Source: 2-02-FULL-66-14 sp964651335
Lineage (GTDB): Bacteria > Pseudomonadota > Gammaproteobacteria > Burkholderiales > SG8-39
Direction: 5' to 3'
DNA: 64,000 nt
Assembly (NCBI GenBank): GCA_964651335.1
Contig: CAZYVT010000003.1
Coordinates: 1-64,000 of the forward strand
The translations under genes were made by a program, and so were the position numbers. Numbering within the stretch: position 1 is the stretch's first letter; each line of letters starts with the position of its first letter. Positions 16,862 to 24,823 of this stretch are shown piece after piece. A model generated the notes under the pieces. The model was not told the origin of the DNA. It searched no databases and worked only from the letters and a program-made list of their open reading frames with translations.

Positions 16862-18306
16862 TGCAGAATCTGCGCACGTGGATCGCGGACCTGGACGCCG
16901 CGGGCGAGCTGATCCGGATCGACAAGCCGGTCGATCCGCTCACTCAGATGGGCTCGCTGCTCTACCAGTCGCGGGAAAAAGCGCTTTTCTTCGAGAAGCT
17001 GCCGCACGGCTGGCGCTCGCTCGGGCAGGCGCCGGCGAACATGCGCCACGCGGCGATTGCGTTCGGCGCCAGCGAGGAGGAGTTGATTCCGGTCGTCGCC
17101 TCGAAACTCGGCGCTCTGATCCCGCCGGTGAGGGTCGCGGACGGCCCGGTCAAGGAACTCAAGCTCGCGAAGGGCGAATTCGACCTCACGCAGCTGCCCG
17201 TGCACGTCGCCGGGCTTCGTGATGGCGGTCCCGTGGTGGGCTCGGGCCTGGTGGTGAGCAAGGACCCGGATACCGGGGCGCGCAACCTGAGCTTTCACCG
17301 CCTGCAGATCAAGGGGCCGAACAAGTCGGGGATCCTGCTCTACCCGCGGCATACCTGGCGCAACTACCTCAAGTACCAGGCGCGCAACGAGCCGATGCCG
17401 GTCGCGATCGTCGTCGGCCACCATCCTCTCTACTACGCCGCCGCGGCGACCACCGCTGCCTACGGACTGGACGAACTCGAGATCGCGGGAGGATTTCTCG
17501 GCACGGCGGTGCAGCTCGTCAAGTGCGAGACCGTGGACCTTGAAGTGCCGGCAGATGCGGAGATCGTGCTCGAAGGACACATCCCGCCGCATGTCCGCGA
17601 AGATGAAGGCCCGTTCTCCGAATTCCAGGACTACTACGTTACCGGCACGGGGAAGAATCCAATCGTCGAGTACCAGTTCATGACGCGCCGGCGCGATGCG
17701 ATCTTCAAGAACCTGCAGAACGGCTCCGAGATGGAAGGCTGCGTGTTCCACAAGATTCCGATGTGCGCGACGATCTACCGGCGCCTGAAGGACGTCGGCG
17801 GCGGGCCGATCCTTCACAACGTGGCGGCATTGCCCGGCATCTTCGGCGTCGTGGTGCAGATGACGCAGCGCTACTACGGCGAAGCGAAAAACCTGCTCAT
17901 GGCGGCGCTTTCGTCCGAATACCATCATCCCAAGATCGCAATCGCGGTCGATGCCGACGTCGACATCTTCAATCACTCGGAAGTGCTGTGGGCCCTGGCC
18001 ACGCGCGTCAATCCGCAGCAGGACGTGGTCGTGATTCCCGGCACGCACAATCACGGCATGGATGCGAGCCTTCCCGAGCTGGGAGCGACCGGCACCGCGC
18101 TGTGGCAGCGCTTCGGCTCCAAGATGCTGATCGACGCGACCATTCCGCCGCCGGCCGACGCCAACGCACGCGCGAACTTCGAGCGCATCCGGCCGCACAA
18201 CCCGCAGTTGCGGCTGGAGGATTTCGCCGCCGAGGCCTCACTGCCGCTGGTGCGCGCGCTGTCGCCGCTGTTCTTCGGCTGCAAGCTCCTTCGGGGCGAT
18301 TCATGA
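16858..18306 (+). CDS. UbiD-family prenyl-FMN decarboxylase
   Basis: A 482-residue UbiD-type (de)carboxylase that needs the prenylated flavin made by UbiX. Visible family segments are ARNLSFHRLQIKGPNKSGI, AIVVGHHPLYYAAAATT, the active-site region HVREDEGPFSEFQDYY and the C-terminal AIAVDADVDIFNHSEVLWALATR with a metal-binding ED/DID pattern. It overlaps the cupin gene upstream and its cofactor-supplying UbiX downstream by four bases each, so all three are translationally coupled. With a dioxygenase alongside, an aromatic-acid decarboxylase is more likely than the ubiquinone enzyme. Confidence 0.88.
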   Translation: MMQNLRTWIADLDAAGELIRIDKPVDPLTQMGSLLYQSREKALFFEKLPHGWRSLGQAPANMRHAAIAFGASEEELIPVVASKLGALIPPVRVADGPVKELKLAKGEFDLTQLPVHVAGLRDGGPVVGSGLVVSKDPDTGARNLSFHRLQIKGPNKSGILLYPRHTWRNYLKYQARNEPMPVAIVVGHHPLYYAAAATTAAYGLDELEIAGGFLGTAVQLVKCETVDLEVPADAEIVLEGHIPPHVREDEGPFSEFQDYYVTGTGKNPIVEYQFMTRRRDAIFKNLQNGSEMEGCVFHKIPMCATIYRRLKDVGGGPILHNVAALPGIFGVVVQMTQRYYGEAKNLLMAALSSEYHHPKIAIAVDADVDIFNHSEVLWALATRVNPQQDVVVIPGTHNHGMDASLPELGATGTALWQRFGSKMLIDATIPPPADANARANFERIRPHNPQLRLEDFAAEASLPLVRALSPLFFGCKLLRGDS

Positions 18307-18905
18307 GGCGCGTGATCGTCGGCATATCCGGAGCATCCGGGGCGATCTACGGGATCCGGGTGCTCGAGGTGCTGCGTACCGTCTCCGAAATCGAGACGCA
18401 CCTGGTGATCACCGCCTCGGCCCGCAGGACGATCATCGAGGAAACGCGCTACAAGGTCGCTGATGTCGAGGCGCTCGCGCACGTGGTGCACGACCAGCGC
18501 GACATCGGCGCCGCGCTTGCCAGCGGTTCGTTCCGGACCTCGGGAATGCTGGTCGCGCCCTGCTCGATCAAGACGCTCTCCGGCATCGCGCACTCCTACA
18601 ACGACAACCTTCTCACCCGCGCCGCGGACGTGTGCCTGAAGGAGAGGCGCAAGCTGGTGCTGCTGGTGCGCGAGACGCCGCTGCATCTCGGTCACCTCGA
18701 GCTGATGGCGCAGGTCACGCGCCACGGGGCGATCGTGCTGCCGCCGGTGCCGGCGTTCTACCACCATCCGGCGACGATCGAGGACATCGTCAACCAGAGC
18801 GTCGGCAAGGCGCTCGACCAGTTCGAAATTCCGCACCGTCTCTTCAAGCGCTGGAAGGAAACCGAAGGCGAACCCAGGCGGACACCGCGCCGCGCGCCAC
18901 GCTGA
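18303..18905 (+). CDS. ubiX: Flavin prenyltransferase UbiX
   Basis: A 200-residue flavoprotein that attaches a dimethylallyl group to FMN, giving the cofactor of UbiD enzymes. The opening VIVGISGASGAIYGIRVLE binds the flavin phosphate, APCSIKTLSGIAHSYNDNLLTRAADVCLKE is the characteristic central stretch, and LVRETPLHLGHLELM completes the site. The ATG overlaps the UbiD stop. The basic C-terminal tail (PRRTPRRAPR) exceeds the usual end. Confidence 0.93.
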   Translation: MRRVIVGISGASGAIYGIRVLEVLRTVSEIETHLVITASARRTIIEETRYKVADVEALAHVVHDQRDIGAALASGSFRTSGMLVAPCSIKTLSGIAHSYNDNLLTRAADVCLKERRKLVLLVRETPLHLGHLELMAQVTRHGAIVLPPVPAFYHHPATIEDIVNQSVGKALDQFEIPHRLFKRWKETEGEPRRTPRRAPR

Positions 18906-18909
18906 GCGC

Positions 18910-19389
18910 ATGGACGGCGCGCCCGAACCGCTGGCGTTGCGCGAGAGGATCGAGGCGTTCCTCGGCGCGCATCACGTCATGACGCTCGCCACCCGGGGGC
19001 CGGCGGGCCCATGGGCGGCGGCGGTGTTCTACGCGAGCGACGGCCTGACCCTTTACTTCCTTTCAGCCCCGACCAGCCGGCACAGCCTGGACATCGAGGC
19101 GCGCGGCGCGGTCGCGGCGACGATCCAGGGCGAATGCAGCGACTGGCGCGAGATCCGCGGCATCCAGCTTGAGGGCTCCGCGAACCGGCTGGCTGGCGCC
19201 GCGCGCGCTGCCGCGGCTCTGTGCTATGGAAAGAAATTCCCTCTGCTCGCGAATCTCGCTTCGGCGCCGGCCGAGATCGCGGCCGCGATGACGCGCGTCG
19301 AGTGGTACCAGGTGACGCCCCGACGCCTCCGCCTGATCGACAACACGCGCGGATTCGGCCACCAGGAGGAGTTTTCCTTCGAGGGGTAG
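18910..19389 (+). CDS. Pyridoxamine 5'-phosphate oxidase-fold flavin-binding protein
   Basis: A 159-residue split-barrel protein of the PPOX/UPF0306-like group. The pattern ALRERIEAFLGAHHVMTLATRG, then YFLSAPTSRHSLDI, then GIQLEGSANRL matches the family's FMN- or heme-binding core. It starts four bases after ubiX and ends the operon. Its role is unknown. Given UbiD/UbiX next door a flavin-related function is tempting but unproven. Confidence 0.75.
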   Translation: MDGAPEPLALRERIEAFLGAHHVMTLATRGPAGPWAAAVFYASDGLTLYFLSAPTSRHSLDIEARGAVAATIQGECSDWREIRGIQLEGSANRLAGAARAAAALCYGKKFPLLANLASAPAEIAAAMTRVEWYQVTPRRLRLIDNTRGFGHQEEFSFEG

Positions 19390-19408
19390 AGCTGCCCCCC
19401 GCAGACGG

Positions 19409-20383
19409 CTATTTCACCAGGCCGGCCTGCTTTGCGATCTGCTCGAAAGTGCGTTGTTCCTCGCGGATTTCCTCGACGAGTTTTTCCGGGGGCGCGTAAT
19501 CCTGCAGCATGCCCAGGCCGGCGAGCCTCGCCGCAATGACGGGATCCCGGGCCACCTTCTCCACCGCGGTAACGAGCATGCCCGTGGCCTCGGCCGGGAC
19601 TCCGGCGGGAGCGAAGAACCCGAGCCAGATCGCCGGGAGATTCTGGCTGAAACCGAGCTCGCGCAGCGTGGGGATCGCGGGAAAATCCGGAAACTTGTTC
19701 GAGATGACCACGCCGCGCATGGCGCCGCTCTTGAGATGGCCGGAAATTGCGCCGAGCGCCACCGCGACGCCTTCCACGTGCCCGCCGCGCAGCGCCGTGA
19801 TGGCGGGCGAAGCGCCCTTGAACGGCACCATCGTGATTTCGATGCCGGCGAGCGAGTTGATCATGCGCACGGTGAAATCGCCGACCGAGCCGGTGCCGAC
19901 CGTGCCCGCGCGCAGCGCGCCGGGATTCTTCTTCGCGTAGTCGATCATTTCGGCGAAATTCCGGATCGGTACGTCGTCGCGCAGCGCCACGATGCTCGGG
20001 ATGCGCGTGGTCAGCCCGAGCGGCGTCAGGTCCTTGAGCGGATCGTAGGTGACGTTCTGCGGGTCAAGGACGCGCCTCAGGGTCAGTGCGGCGTTGACCG
20101 TGATCAGGATGGTCTGACCATCCTTTGCTGCCTTGACCACGCTGTCGGTGCCCAGGGCGCCGCCGGCACCGGGCTTGTTGATCGCGACGACCGGCACCTT
20201 GAGCAGCCTGGCGAGCTCCTCTCCCATCGCGCGCGCCGCGATGTCGGTCGCATCGCCGGGCGTGAGCGGAATCACCAGGCTGATCGGGCCTTTCGGAAAT
20301 CCCTGCGCGCATGCGGCCGCGGACGTGCCGGCAAGCATCGAGGCAGCTGCCAGCCAGCCGAGCAGATTCCTGATCATGGCCAT
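19409..20383 (-). CDS. Bug/TctC-family tripartite transporter substrate-binding protein
   Basis: A 324-residue periplasmic receptor of the Bug family, which binds carboxylates for TctAB-type carriers or acts as a sensor. Residues 1-27 form a signal peptide ending AACAQ. The family opening FPKGPISLVIPLTPGDATDIAARAM and the GALRAGTVGTGSVGDFTVRM segment are characteristic. ATGs at 20383 and 20377 are both possible. It is the last gene of a minus-strand run with an SDR and an EamA transporter. No TctA/TctB membrane partners are present, as is common for Bug genes in Burkholderiales. Confidence 0.88.
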   Translation of the reverse strand: MAMIRNLLGWLAAASMLAGTSAAACAQGFPKGPISLVIPLTPGDATDIAARAMGEELARLLKVPVVAINKPGAGGALGTDSVVKAAKDGQTILITVNAALTLRRVLDPQNVTYDPLKDLTPLGLTTRIPSIVALRDDVPIRNFAEMIDYAKKNPGALRAGTVGTGSVGDFTVRMINSLAGIEITMVPFKGASPAITALRGGHVEGVAVALGAISGHLKSGAMRGVVISNKFPDFPAIPTLRELGFSQNLPAIWLGFFAPAGVPAEATGMLVTAVEKVARDPVIAARLAGLGMLQDYAPPEKLVEEIREEQRTFEQIAKQAGLVK

Positions 20384-20402
20384 GGTCGACGAATTATCGC
20401 AT

Positions 20403-21182
20403 TCAGAAAGTCCCCGGATACAGCCCGCCATCCACAAGCAGGTTCTGCCCGGTGATATAGCCCGCCTGCGCGCTGCACAGGTACGCGCACGCATCGCCGA
20501 ATTCGTCGATCGTGCCGTGGCGGCCCGCCGGGATCGCCGCGATGCTCGCTGCGCGGACTTCGTCGAATTGTTTTCCGGACTGCTTGGCGTTGAATTCGAT
20601 ATTGGAGCGCAGACGGTCGGTCCACATCCGTCCCGGGAGCAGGTTGTTGATCGTGACGTTATGCGCCGAGGTCTTGCGGGCAAGGCCCGCCACGAATCCG
20701 GTCAGCCCAGTGCGCGCGCCGTTCGATAGACCCAACTCCGCGATCGGCATTTTCACCGCGCTCGAAGTGATGTTGACGATGCGCCCGAACTTACGCTCGA
20801 TCATGGCATCCACCGCCGCCTTGATCAGCTCGATCGGCGTCAGCATGTTGGCGTCGATCGCCTTGAGCCAGTCCTCGCGCGACCAGTTGCGGAAGTCGCC
20901 CGGCGGCGGGCCGCCGGCATTGTTCACCAGGATGTCCGGACTCGGGCAGGCGGCGAGAGCCTGGGCGCGCCCTTCCGGTGTGGTGATGTCGCCCACGATG
21001 GTCGTCACGTTCGCGGCCGTGCTCTTGCGTATCTCCTCCGCAGTCGCCTCGAGCCCCTCGCGCCCGCGCGCGGTGATGACGAGATGTACGCCTTCCCGCG
21101 CGAGCGCCAGCGCGCAGCCCTTGCCGAGACCCTTCGACGCCGCGCACACCAGCGCGACCTTGCCGCGAATACCCAGATCCAC
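20403..21182 (-). CDS. SDR-family oxidoreductase with atypical active site
   Basis: A 259-residue short-chain dehydrogenase/reductase fold protein. The nucleotide-binding turn CAASKGLGKG, the VNNAGG motif and the catalytic-Ser strand IVNITSSAV are present. Where the classical YxxxK pair belongs, the sequence reads LGLSNGARTGLTG, so Tyr and Lys appear replaced by Ser and Arg. It may act by another mechanism or on an unusual substrate. The GTG start is two bases after the EamA stop, and the TctC-like receptor follows, suggesting uptake and conversion of one compound. Confidence 0.85.
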   Translation of the reverse strand: MDLGIRGKVALVCAASKGLGKGCALALAREGVHLVITARGREGLEATAEEIRKSTAANVTTIVGDITTPEGRAQALAACPSPDILVNNAGGPPPGDFRNWSREDWLKAIDANMLTPIELIKAAVDAMIERKFGRIVNITSSAVKMPIAELGLSNGARTGLTGFVAGLARKTSAHNVTINNLLPGRMWTDRLRSNIEFNAKQSGKQFDEVRAASIAAIPAGRHGTIDEFGDACAYLCSAQAGYITGQNLLVDGGLYPGTF

Positions 21183-21184
21183 GA

Positions 21185-22078
21185 TCAGCTCCTTTTCAGT
21201 GACACGAGCAGGACTCCGAAGATGACCAGCACGCCGCCGGCGAGCTGCGCCGGCGTGAGCGTGCCCTCCAGCAGGACAAAGTCGGCGAGCACCGTGGTCA
21301 CCGGTCCCAGCGCCCCGATCAGCGCAAAGCGATTGGCGCCGATGCGCCTAAGGGCCTCGGCGACGAGGAACACCGGGAGCACGGTGCACACGGTCGCGAG
21401 CAGGATCGCGTACCACCATACTTTCTCCGGAAGAACGAGAGCAGCGGGGGATTCGAGCAGCGCAAACTGCACCAGGGCCGGCACGGTGGACACCATCATC
21501 GTGTATGCGGTGAAGCGCATCGAGCCGACGCGCTGCACGAGCTGGCTGCCGGTGACGAGGTAGACCGCGTAGCACATCGCCGAGGAAAAGACGAGCGCCG
21601 CGCCGAGAAAAAACAGGCCGCTCTCCCCGGTGGCGCCGACCTGATTGGCGAGTACGAGCGCGATGCCGGCGTAGGTGAGGGCGAGCGCTGCAATCTCCCT
21701 GCGCGTCGCCGGCTTCGAGAGGAACAGCGCCGAGAGGATCACCACCAGCGTCGGGTAGAGGAACATGATGAGCCGCCCCAGGCCCGCGGAAATGTACTGC
21801 AGGCCGAGGAAATCCAGCAGGCTCGCGGCGTAGTAGCCGAGGAATCCGAGGCCGATGATCCCCAGCCAGTCGCGCTTCGCCATCGGCGCCGAGTTCCGCA
21901 GCCACCACGCCATGACGAGAAAGAACGGCAGCGCGAGAGTCATGCGGAGGAACAGAAGGGTGGTTGCGCTTATCGGATGCGCGGCATAACCCAGCTTGAT
22001 CAATATCGGCCGGAACGCGAACGAGATCGTGCCGGCGAGGGCGAACACGATTCCCCACAACCGGTAATTGCCGCTCAA
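21185..22078 (-). CDS. EamA/DMT-family transporter
   Basis: A 297-residue inner-membrane protein with about ten hydrophobic segments in two five-helix EamA repeats (about residues 8-140 and 155-293). Drug/metabolite transporters of this type export amino acids, nucleosides or other metabolites; no substrate can be assigned. The TTG start lies within the stop of a 38-codon upstream frame (TTGA), and the SDR gene follows two bases after the stop. Confidence 0.85.
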   Translation of the reverse strand: MSGNYRLWGIVFALAGTISFAFRPILIKLGYAAHPISATTLLFLRMTLALPFFLVMAWWLRNSAPMAKRDWLGIIGLGFLGYYAASLLDFLGLQYISAGLGRLIMFLYPTLVVILSALFLSKPATRREIAALALTYAGIALVLANQVGATGESGLFFLGAALVFSSAMCYAVYLVTGSQLVQRVGSMRFTAYTMMVSTVPALVQFALLESPAALVLPEKVWWYAILLATVCTVLPVFLVAEALRRIGANRFALIGALGPVTTVLADFVLLEGTLTPAQLAGGVLVIFGVLLVSLKRS

Positions 22079-22191
22079 CGGCGCTTGCCGAGGATCGAGC
22101 CGAGAACGCTCCTCAGGACCTGGCGGCCGAGCTCGGAGCCGATCGCGCGCGCGGCGCTCTGCTTCCTCGCGATGAGAAGCGCTGCGGTCAT
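22075..22191 (-). pseudogene. 38-codon frame resembling the C-terminus of HerA-like (DUF853) ATPases
   Basis: A short frame from ATG at 22191 to TGA at 22075 encodes a basic helical peptide whose end, SAARAIGSELGRQVLRSVLG and on to GKRR, looks like the conserved C-terminal tail of DUF853/HerA-like helicases. No ATPase body precedes it: the upstream DNA is the antiparallel yebC gene. Its stop overlaps the EamA TTG start. It is most simply the stub left after loss of the rest of the gene, though it might still be translated and couple EamA expression. Confidence 0.45.
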
Positions 22192-22196
22192 GACGG

Positions 22197-22202
22197 TAAA
22201 AT
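22197..22202 (+). promoter_or_regulatory. Possible -10 element of yebC
   Basis: TAAAAT lies seven bases before the yebC ATG region. No convincing -35 is seen. If used, the yebC-ruvC-ruvA transcript would have almost no leader. Similar TA(T/A/C)AAT followed by CGC occurs before tolB (31106), tolQ (29145) and the tRNA-Lys gene (35525). Confidence 0.3.
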
Positions 22203-22208
22203 TATCGC

Positions 22209-22937
22209 ATGTCAGGTCACAGCAGATGGGCGAACATCCAGCACCGCAAGGGTCGCCAGGACGCCAAGCGCGGCAAGATCTTCACCAAGCTGATCAAGGA
22301 ACTCGGCGTCGCGGCGCGCCTCGGCGGCGGTGATCCAGGCGCCAATCCGCGCCTGCGGCTTGCGCTCGAAAAGGCGAGAGCGGAAAACCTGCCGGGCGAC
22401 AACATCCAGCGCGCGATCGGGCGCGGAACGGGATCGCTCGAGGGCGCCGCTTACGAGGAGATTCGCTACGAAGGCTACGGCGTGGCAGGCGCGGCGGTGA
22501 TGGTCGATTGCCTCACCGACAACCGCACGCGCACCGTGGCGGAGGTGCGCCACGCCTTCACCAAGAATGGCGGCAATCTCGGTTCGGAAGGCTCCGTCGC
22601 GTACCTCTTCAAGCACTGTGGGCAGTTCGTGTTCGCGCCCGGCGCAAGCGAAGAGCAGGTGATGGAAGTGGCGCTCGATGCGGGCGCCGACGACGTGGTG
22701 ACCAACGACGACGGCTCGATCGAGGTGGTGTGCGCGCCGGGCGAGTTCGAGCGCGTCCGGACGGGCCTCGAGAAAGCCGGACTGAAGCCCGCGCTGGCCG
22801 AGATCACCATGAAACCCACCACCGAGAGCACGCTCGGCGGCGAGGACGCGGTGAAGATGAGACGGCTCCTGGATGCGCTCGAAAGTCTCGACGACGTGCA
22901 GGAGGTCTATACCACTGCGGCGCTCGGCGAGGCGTGA
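22209..22937 (+). CDS. yebC: YebC/PmpR-family transcription and translation factor
   Basis: A 242-residue member of the YebC/TACO1 family, acting as a DNA-binding regulator or, as shown for several members, aiding ribosome passage through proline stretches. The N-terminal SGHSRWANIQHRKGRQDAKRGKIFTKL is almost invariant in the family, followed by NPRLRLALEKARAENLP. The length is standard. It heads the ruv operon, its stop overlapping the ruvC GTG. Confidence 0.95.
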   Translation: MSGHSRWANIQHRKGRQDAKRGKIFTKLIKELGVAARLGGGDPGANPRLRLALEKARAENLPGDNIQRAIGRGTGSLEGAAYEEIRYEGYGVAGAAVMVDCLTDNRTRTVAEVRHAFTKNGGNLGSEGSVAYLFKHCGQFVFAPGASEEQVMEVALDAGADDVVTNDDGSIEVVCAPGEFERVRTGLEKAGLKPALAEITMKPTTESTLGGEDAVKMRRLLDALESLDDVQEVYTTAALGEA

Positions 22938-23479
22938 GCGCCGGACACGATCGCGCTCGCACGGTGCGCATCCTGGGGATCGATCCGGGCTTGCGGGTGA
23001 CCGGGTTCGGAGTCATCGAGAAGGCGGGAAGCCGGCTCTCTTACGTAACCAGCGGCTGCGTACGCTCCGGCGAAGGCGAGCTGGCGAAGCGGCTCAAGGT
23101 CATACTCGAGGGCCTGACGGAAGTCATCACGTCCAACCAGCCCCGCGAGGTTGCGATCGAAAAGGTGTTCGTGAACGTCAACGCGCAATCCACACTGGCT
23201 CTCGGGCAGGCGCGCGGGACCGCGATCTGTGCCGCGGTGCTCGCGGGGCTCCCGGTCGCCGAGTACACTGCGTTGCAGGTGAAGCAGGCGGTGGTCGGCA
23301 AGGGCCACGCAGGCAAGGAACAGGTGCAGCACATGGTGAGGCGGCTGCTCGCGCTTCCCGGCGACCCCAGTCCGGACGCGGCCGACGCGCTTGCCTGTGC
23401 CATCTGCCATGCGCATGGCGGCGAGCTGGGCGGTTTCTCCACGCGTGGGTTGAGGATGAAACGAGGAAGGCTGGCGTGA
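22934..23479 (+). CDS. ruvC: Crossover junction endodeoxyribonuclease RuvC
   Basis: Holliday-junction resolvase, 181 residues. The GIDPGLRVTGFGVIE opening carries the first catalytic Asp, IEKVFVNVNAQSTLALGQARG the next acidic residue and DAADALACAICHAH the C-terminal acidic pair. The GTG start overlaps yebC; about a dozen extra N-terminal residues precede the conserved first strand, so a downstream start (GTG at about 22961) is possible. It cuts junctions migrated by the RuvAB encoded next. Confidence 0.93.
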   Translation: MSAGHDRARTVRILGIDPGLRVTGFGVIEKAGSRLSYVTSGCVRSGEGELAKRLKVILEGLTEVITSNQPREVAIEKVFVNVNAQSTLALGQARGTAICAAVLAGLPVAEYTALQVKQAVVGKGHAGKEQVQHMVRRLLALPGDPSPDAADALACAICHAHGGELGGFSTRGLRMKRGRLA

Positions 23480-24057
23480 TCGGGCGGCTGACCGGGCGCC
23501 TCGCCGCAAAGCATCCGCCCCAGGTGCTGGTGGACGTAGGCGGTGTCGCCTACGAGATCGACGTGCCGATGAGCACGTTCTACAACCTGCCCGCGACCGG
23601 CGAATCGGTGACGCTGCACACGCACCTCATCGTGCGCGAGGACGCGCATGCGCTATACGGCTTCGCCACGCTCGAAGAACGCGCTGCGTTCCGCCGGCTC
23701 ATCCGCATTTCCGGGATCGGTGCGCGAATCGCGCTCGCGGTGCTCTCCGGCCTTTCGGTCGCCGACCTGGCGCACGCGGTGGCGATGCAGGAACCGGGGC
23801 GGCTCACCAGGATCCCGGGCATCGGGAAGAAAACGGCCGAGCGGCTGCTGCTCGAGCTGAAAGGCAAGCTTGCGGATGCGATGCCCGCTGGCGGTGCCGT
23901 TGCGGCTCCGGCGAGCACCGCCGCCGACATTCTCAACGCCCTCGTTTCGCTCGGCTACAGCGAGAAGGAGGCGCTCGCGGCGATCAAAGGCTTGCCGTCC
24001 GGCGTTGCGGTCGCCGATGGCATCCGGCAGGCGCTGAAGAGCCTCGCCCGGGGCTGA
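23476..24057 (+). CDS. ruvA: Holliday junction branch migration protein RuvA
   Basis: A 193-residue junction-binding subunit. Domain I starts MIGRLTGRL, domain II holds the two helix-hairpin-helix motifs (RISGIGARIALAVLSGL and RIPGIGKKTAERLLLELK), and domain III (about 145-193), which contacts RuvB, ends in GIRQALKSLARG. The GTG start overlaps the ruvC stop. In most relatives ruvB follows directly; here a toxin-antitoxin cassette intervenes. Confidence 0.95.
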   Translation: MIGRLTGRLAAKHPPQVLVDVGGVAYEIDVPMSTFYNLPATGESVTLHTHLIVREDAHALYGFATLEERAAFRRLIRISGIGARIALAVLSGLSVADLAHAVAMQEPGRLTRIPGIGKKTAERLLLELKGKLADAMPAGGAVAAPASTAADILNALVSLGYSEKEALAAIKGLPSGVAVADGIRQALKSLARG

Positions 24058-24069
24058 ATCGGGCGCGCG

Positions 24070-24121
24070 TTGACCGTCCCAGAGGGGGCGGGCTAGAATG
24101 GTTAGCCAACTTGTGGACTAA
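24070..24121 (+). promoter_or_regulatory. Promoter and candidate operator of the inserted toxin-antitoxin cassette
   Basis: TTGACC (24070-24075), 18-bp spacer, TAGAAT (24094-24099) form a good sigma-70 promoter between ruvA and the antitoxin. An imperfect palindrome of TTAG...CTAA type (24102-24121) covers the predicted transcription start and could be bound by the antitoxin. The promoter would also feed ruvB. Confidence 0.5.
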
Positions 24122-24125
24122 GACG

Positions 24126-24440
24126 ATGGCGGACACGTTCAACGTGCACGAGGCCAAGACCCACCTTTCCGAGCTGCTGGAGCGGGCCGCGGCGGGCGAG
24201 GAGATCGTGATCGCGAGGGCGAACAAGCCGGTGGCCAGGCTGGTGCCCATCGCGCCGCGCCCGAAGAAGCGCGTTGCGGGGTTGAACGCGGGCGAGATCA
24301 CCTTCGTCGCGGAGGATTTCGACGCGCCGCTGCCCGACGAATTCTGGGACGGCAATCCGAAGAGCCCGCTCAACGTCTGGCTGGATGAGCTGCGCAAACG
24401 CCGGACCAAGGCGAGGCGGGCCAGGGTCAGACGCAAATGA
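24126..24440 (+). CDS. Phd/YefM-family antitoxin
   Basis: A 104-residue antitoxin whose N-terminal MADTFNVHEAKTHLSELLERAAAGEEIVIARANKPVARLVPI is a textbook Phd fold. The toxin-wrapping segment FDAPLPDEFWDG follows. An unusual basic tail of roughly 25 residues (DELRKRRTKARRARVRRK at the end) extends past the normal C-terminus. ATG at 24126 is preferred to a TTG five codons upstream. The stop overlaps the VapC-type toxin (ATGA). Confidence 0.85.
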   Translation: MADTFNVHEAKTHLSELLERAAAGEEIVIARANKPVARLVPIAPRPKKRVAGLNAGEITFVAEDFDAPLPDEFWDGNPKSPLNVWLDELRKRRTKARRARVRRK

Positions 24441-24823
24441 GGCTGCTTCTCGATACCCACACTTTCCTGTGGTGGGATCGGGAGCCAGCACGCCTTTCCG
24501 TACGCGCACGCGAGGCGATCCGGAGACCCGAAGGGGAGCTGTTTCTGAGCCTGGCGAGCGTCTGGGAGATGCAGATCAAGGTGAGCAACGGCAAGCTCGA
24601 CCTGCGCATCCCGCTGAAGGGGGTGATCGCCGAGCAGCAAGAGACCAACGGGTTGCAGTTGCTGGCGCTGAAGCCAGAGCACGTCTGGCGACTCGGCGGC
24701 CTTCCTCGGCTGCATCGCGATCCATTCGATCGCATGCTCGTGGCTCAGGCGATCGAGGAGGGCATGCGCCTGGTGAGCAATGACCCGGACATCGCTCAGT
24801 ACCGGATCGGAACGCTCTGGTGA
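24437..24823 (+). CDS. PIN-domain ribonuclease toxin (VapC-like)
   Basis: A 128-residue PIN-domain protein expected to cleave RNA. Acidic active-site residues are visible in LLLDTHTFLWW, in SVWEMQIK and in HRDPFDRMLVAQA, the normal VapC spacing. It overlaps its antitoxin upstream and the ruvB start downstream (GTGA), so ruvB translation is coupled to a toxin gene. This variant usually pairs with Phd-type antitoxins, as here. Confidence 0.88.
   Translation: MRLLLDTHTFLWWDREPARLSVRAREAIRRPEGELFLSLASVWEMQIKVSNGKLDLRIPLKGVIAEQQETNGLQLLALKPEHVWRLGGLPRLHRDPFDRMLVAQAIEEGMRLVSNDPDIAQYRIGTLW

Noticed and set aside
19390..19408. Terminator between the convergent PPOX-type and TctC-like genes
   Set aside because: A GGGGTAG/CTGCCCC hairpin can be drawn but it lacks a T-run on either strand.
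24111..24125. TTG start for the Phd-type antitoxin
   Set aside because: Adds only MWTKT before the family-typical MADTFNVHEAK and lies within the candidate operator; ATG 24126 is preferred.
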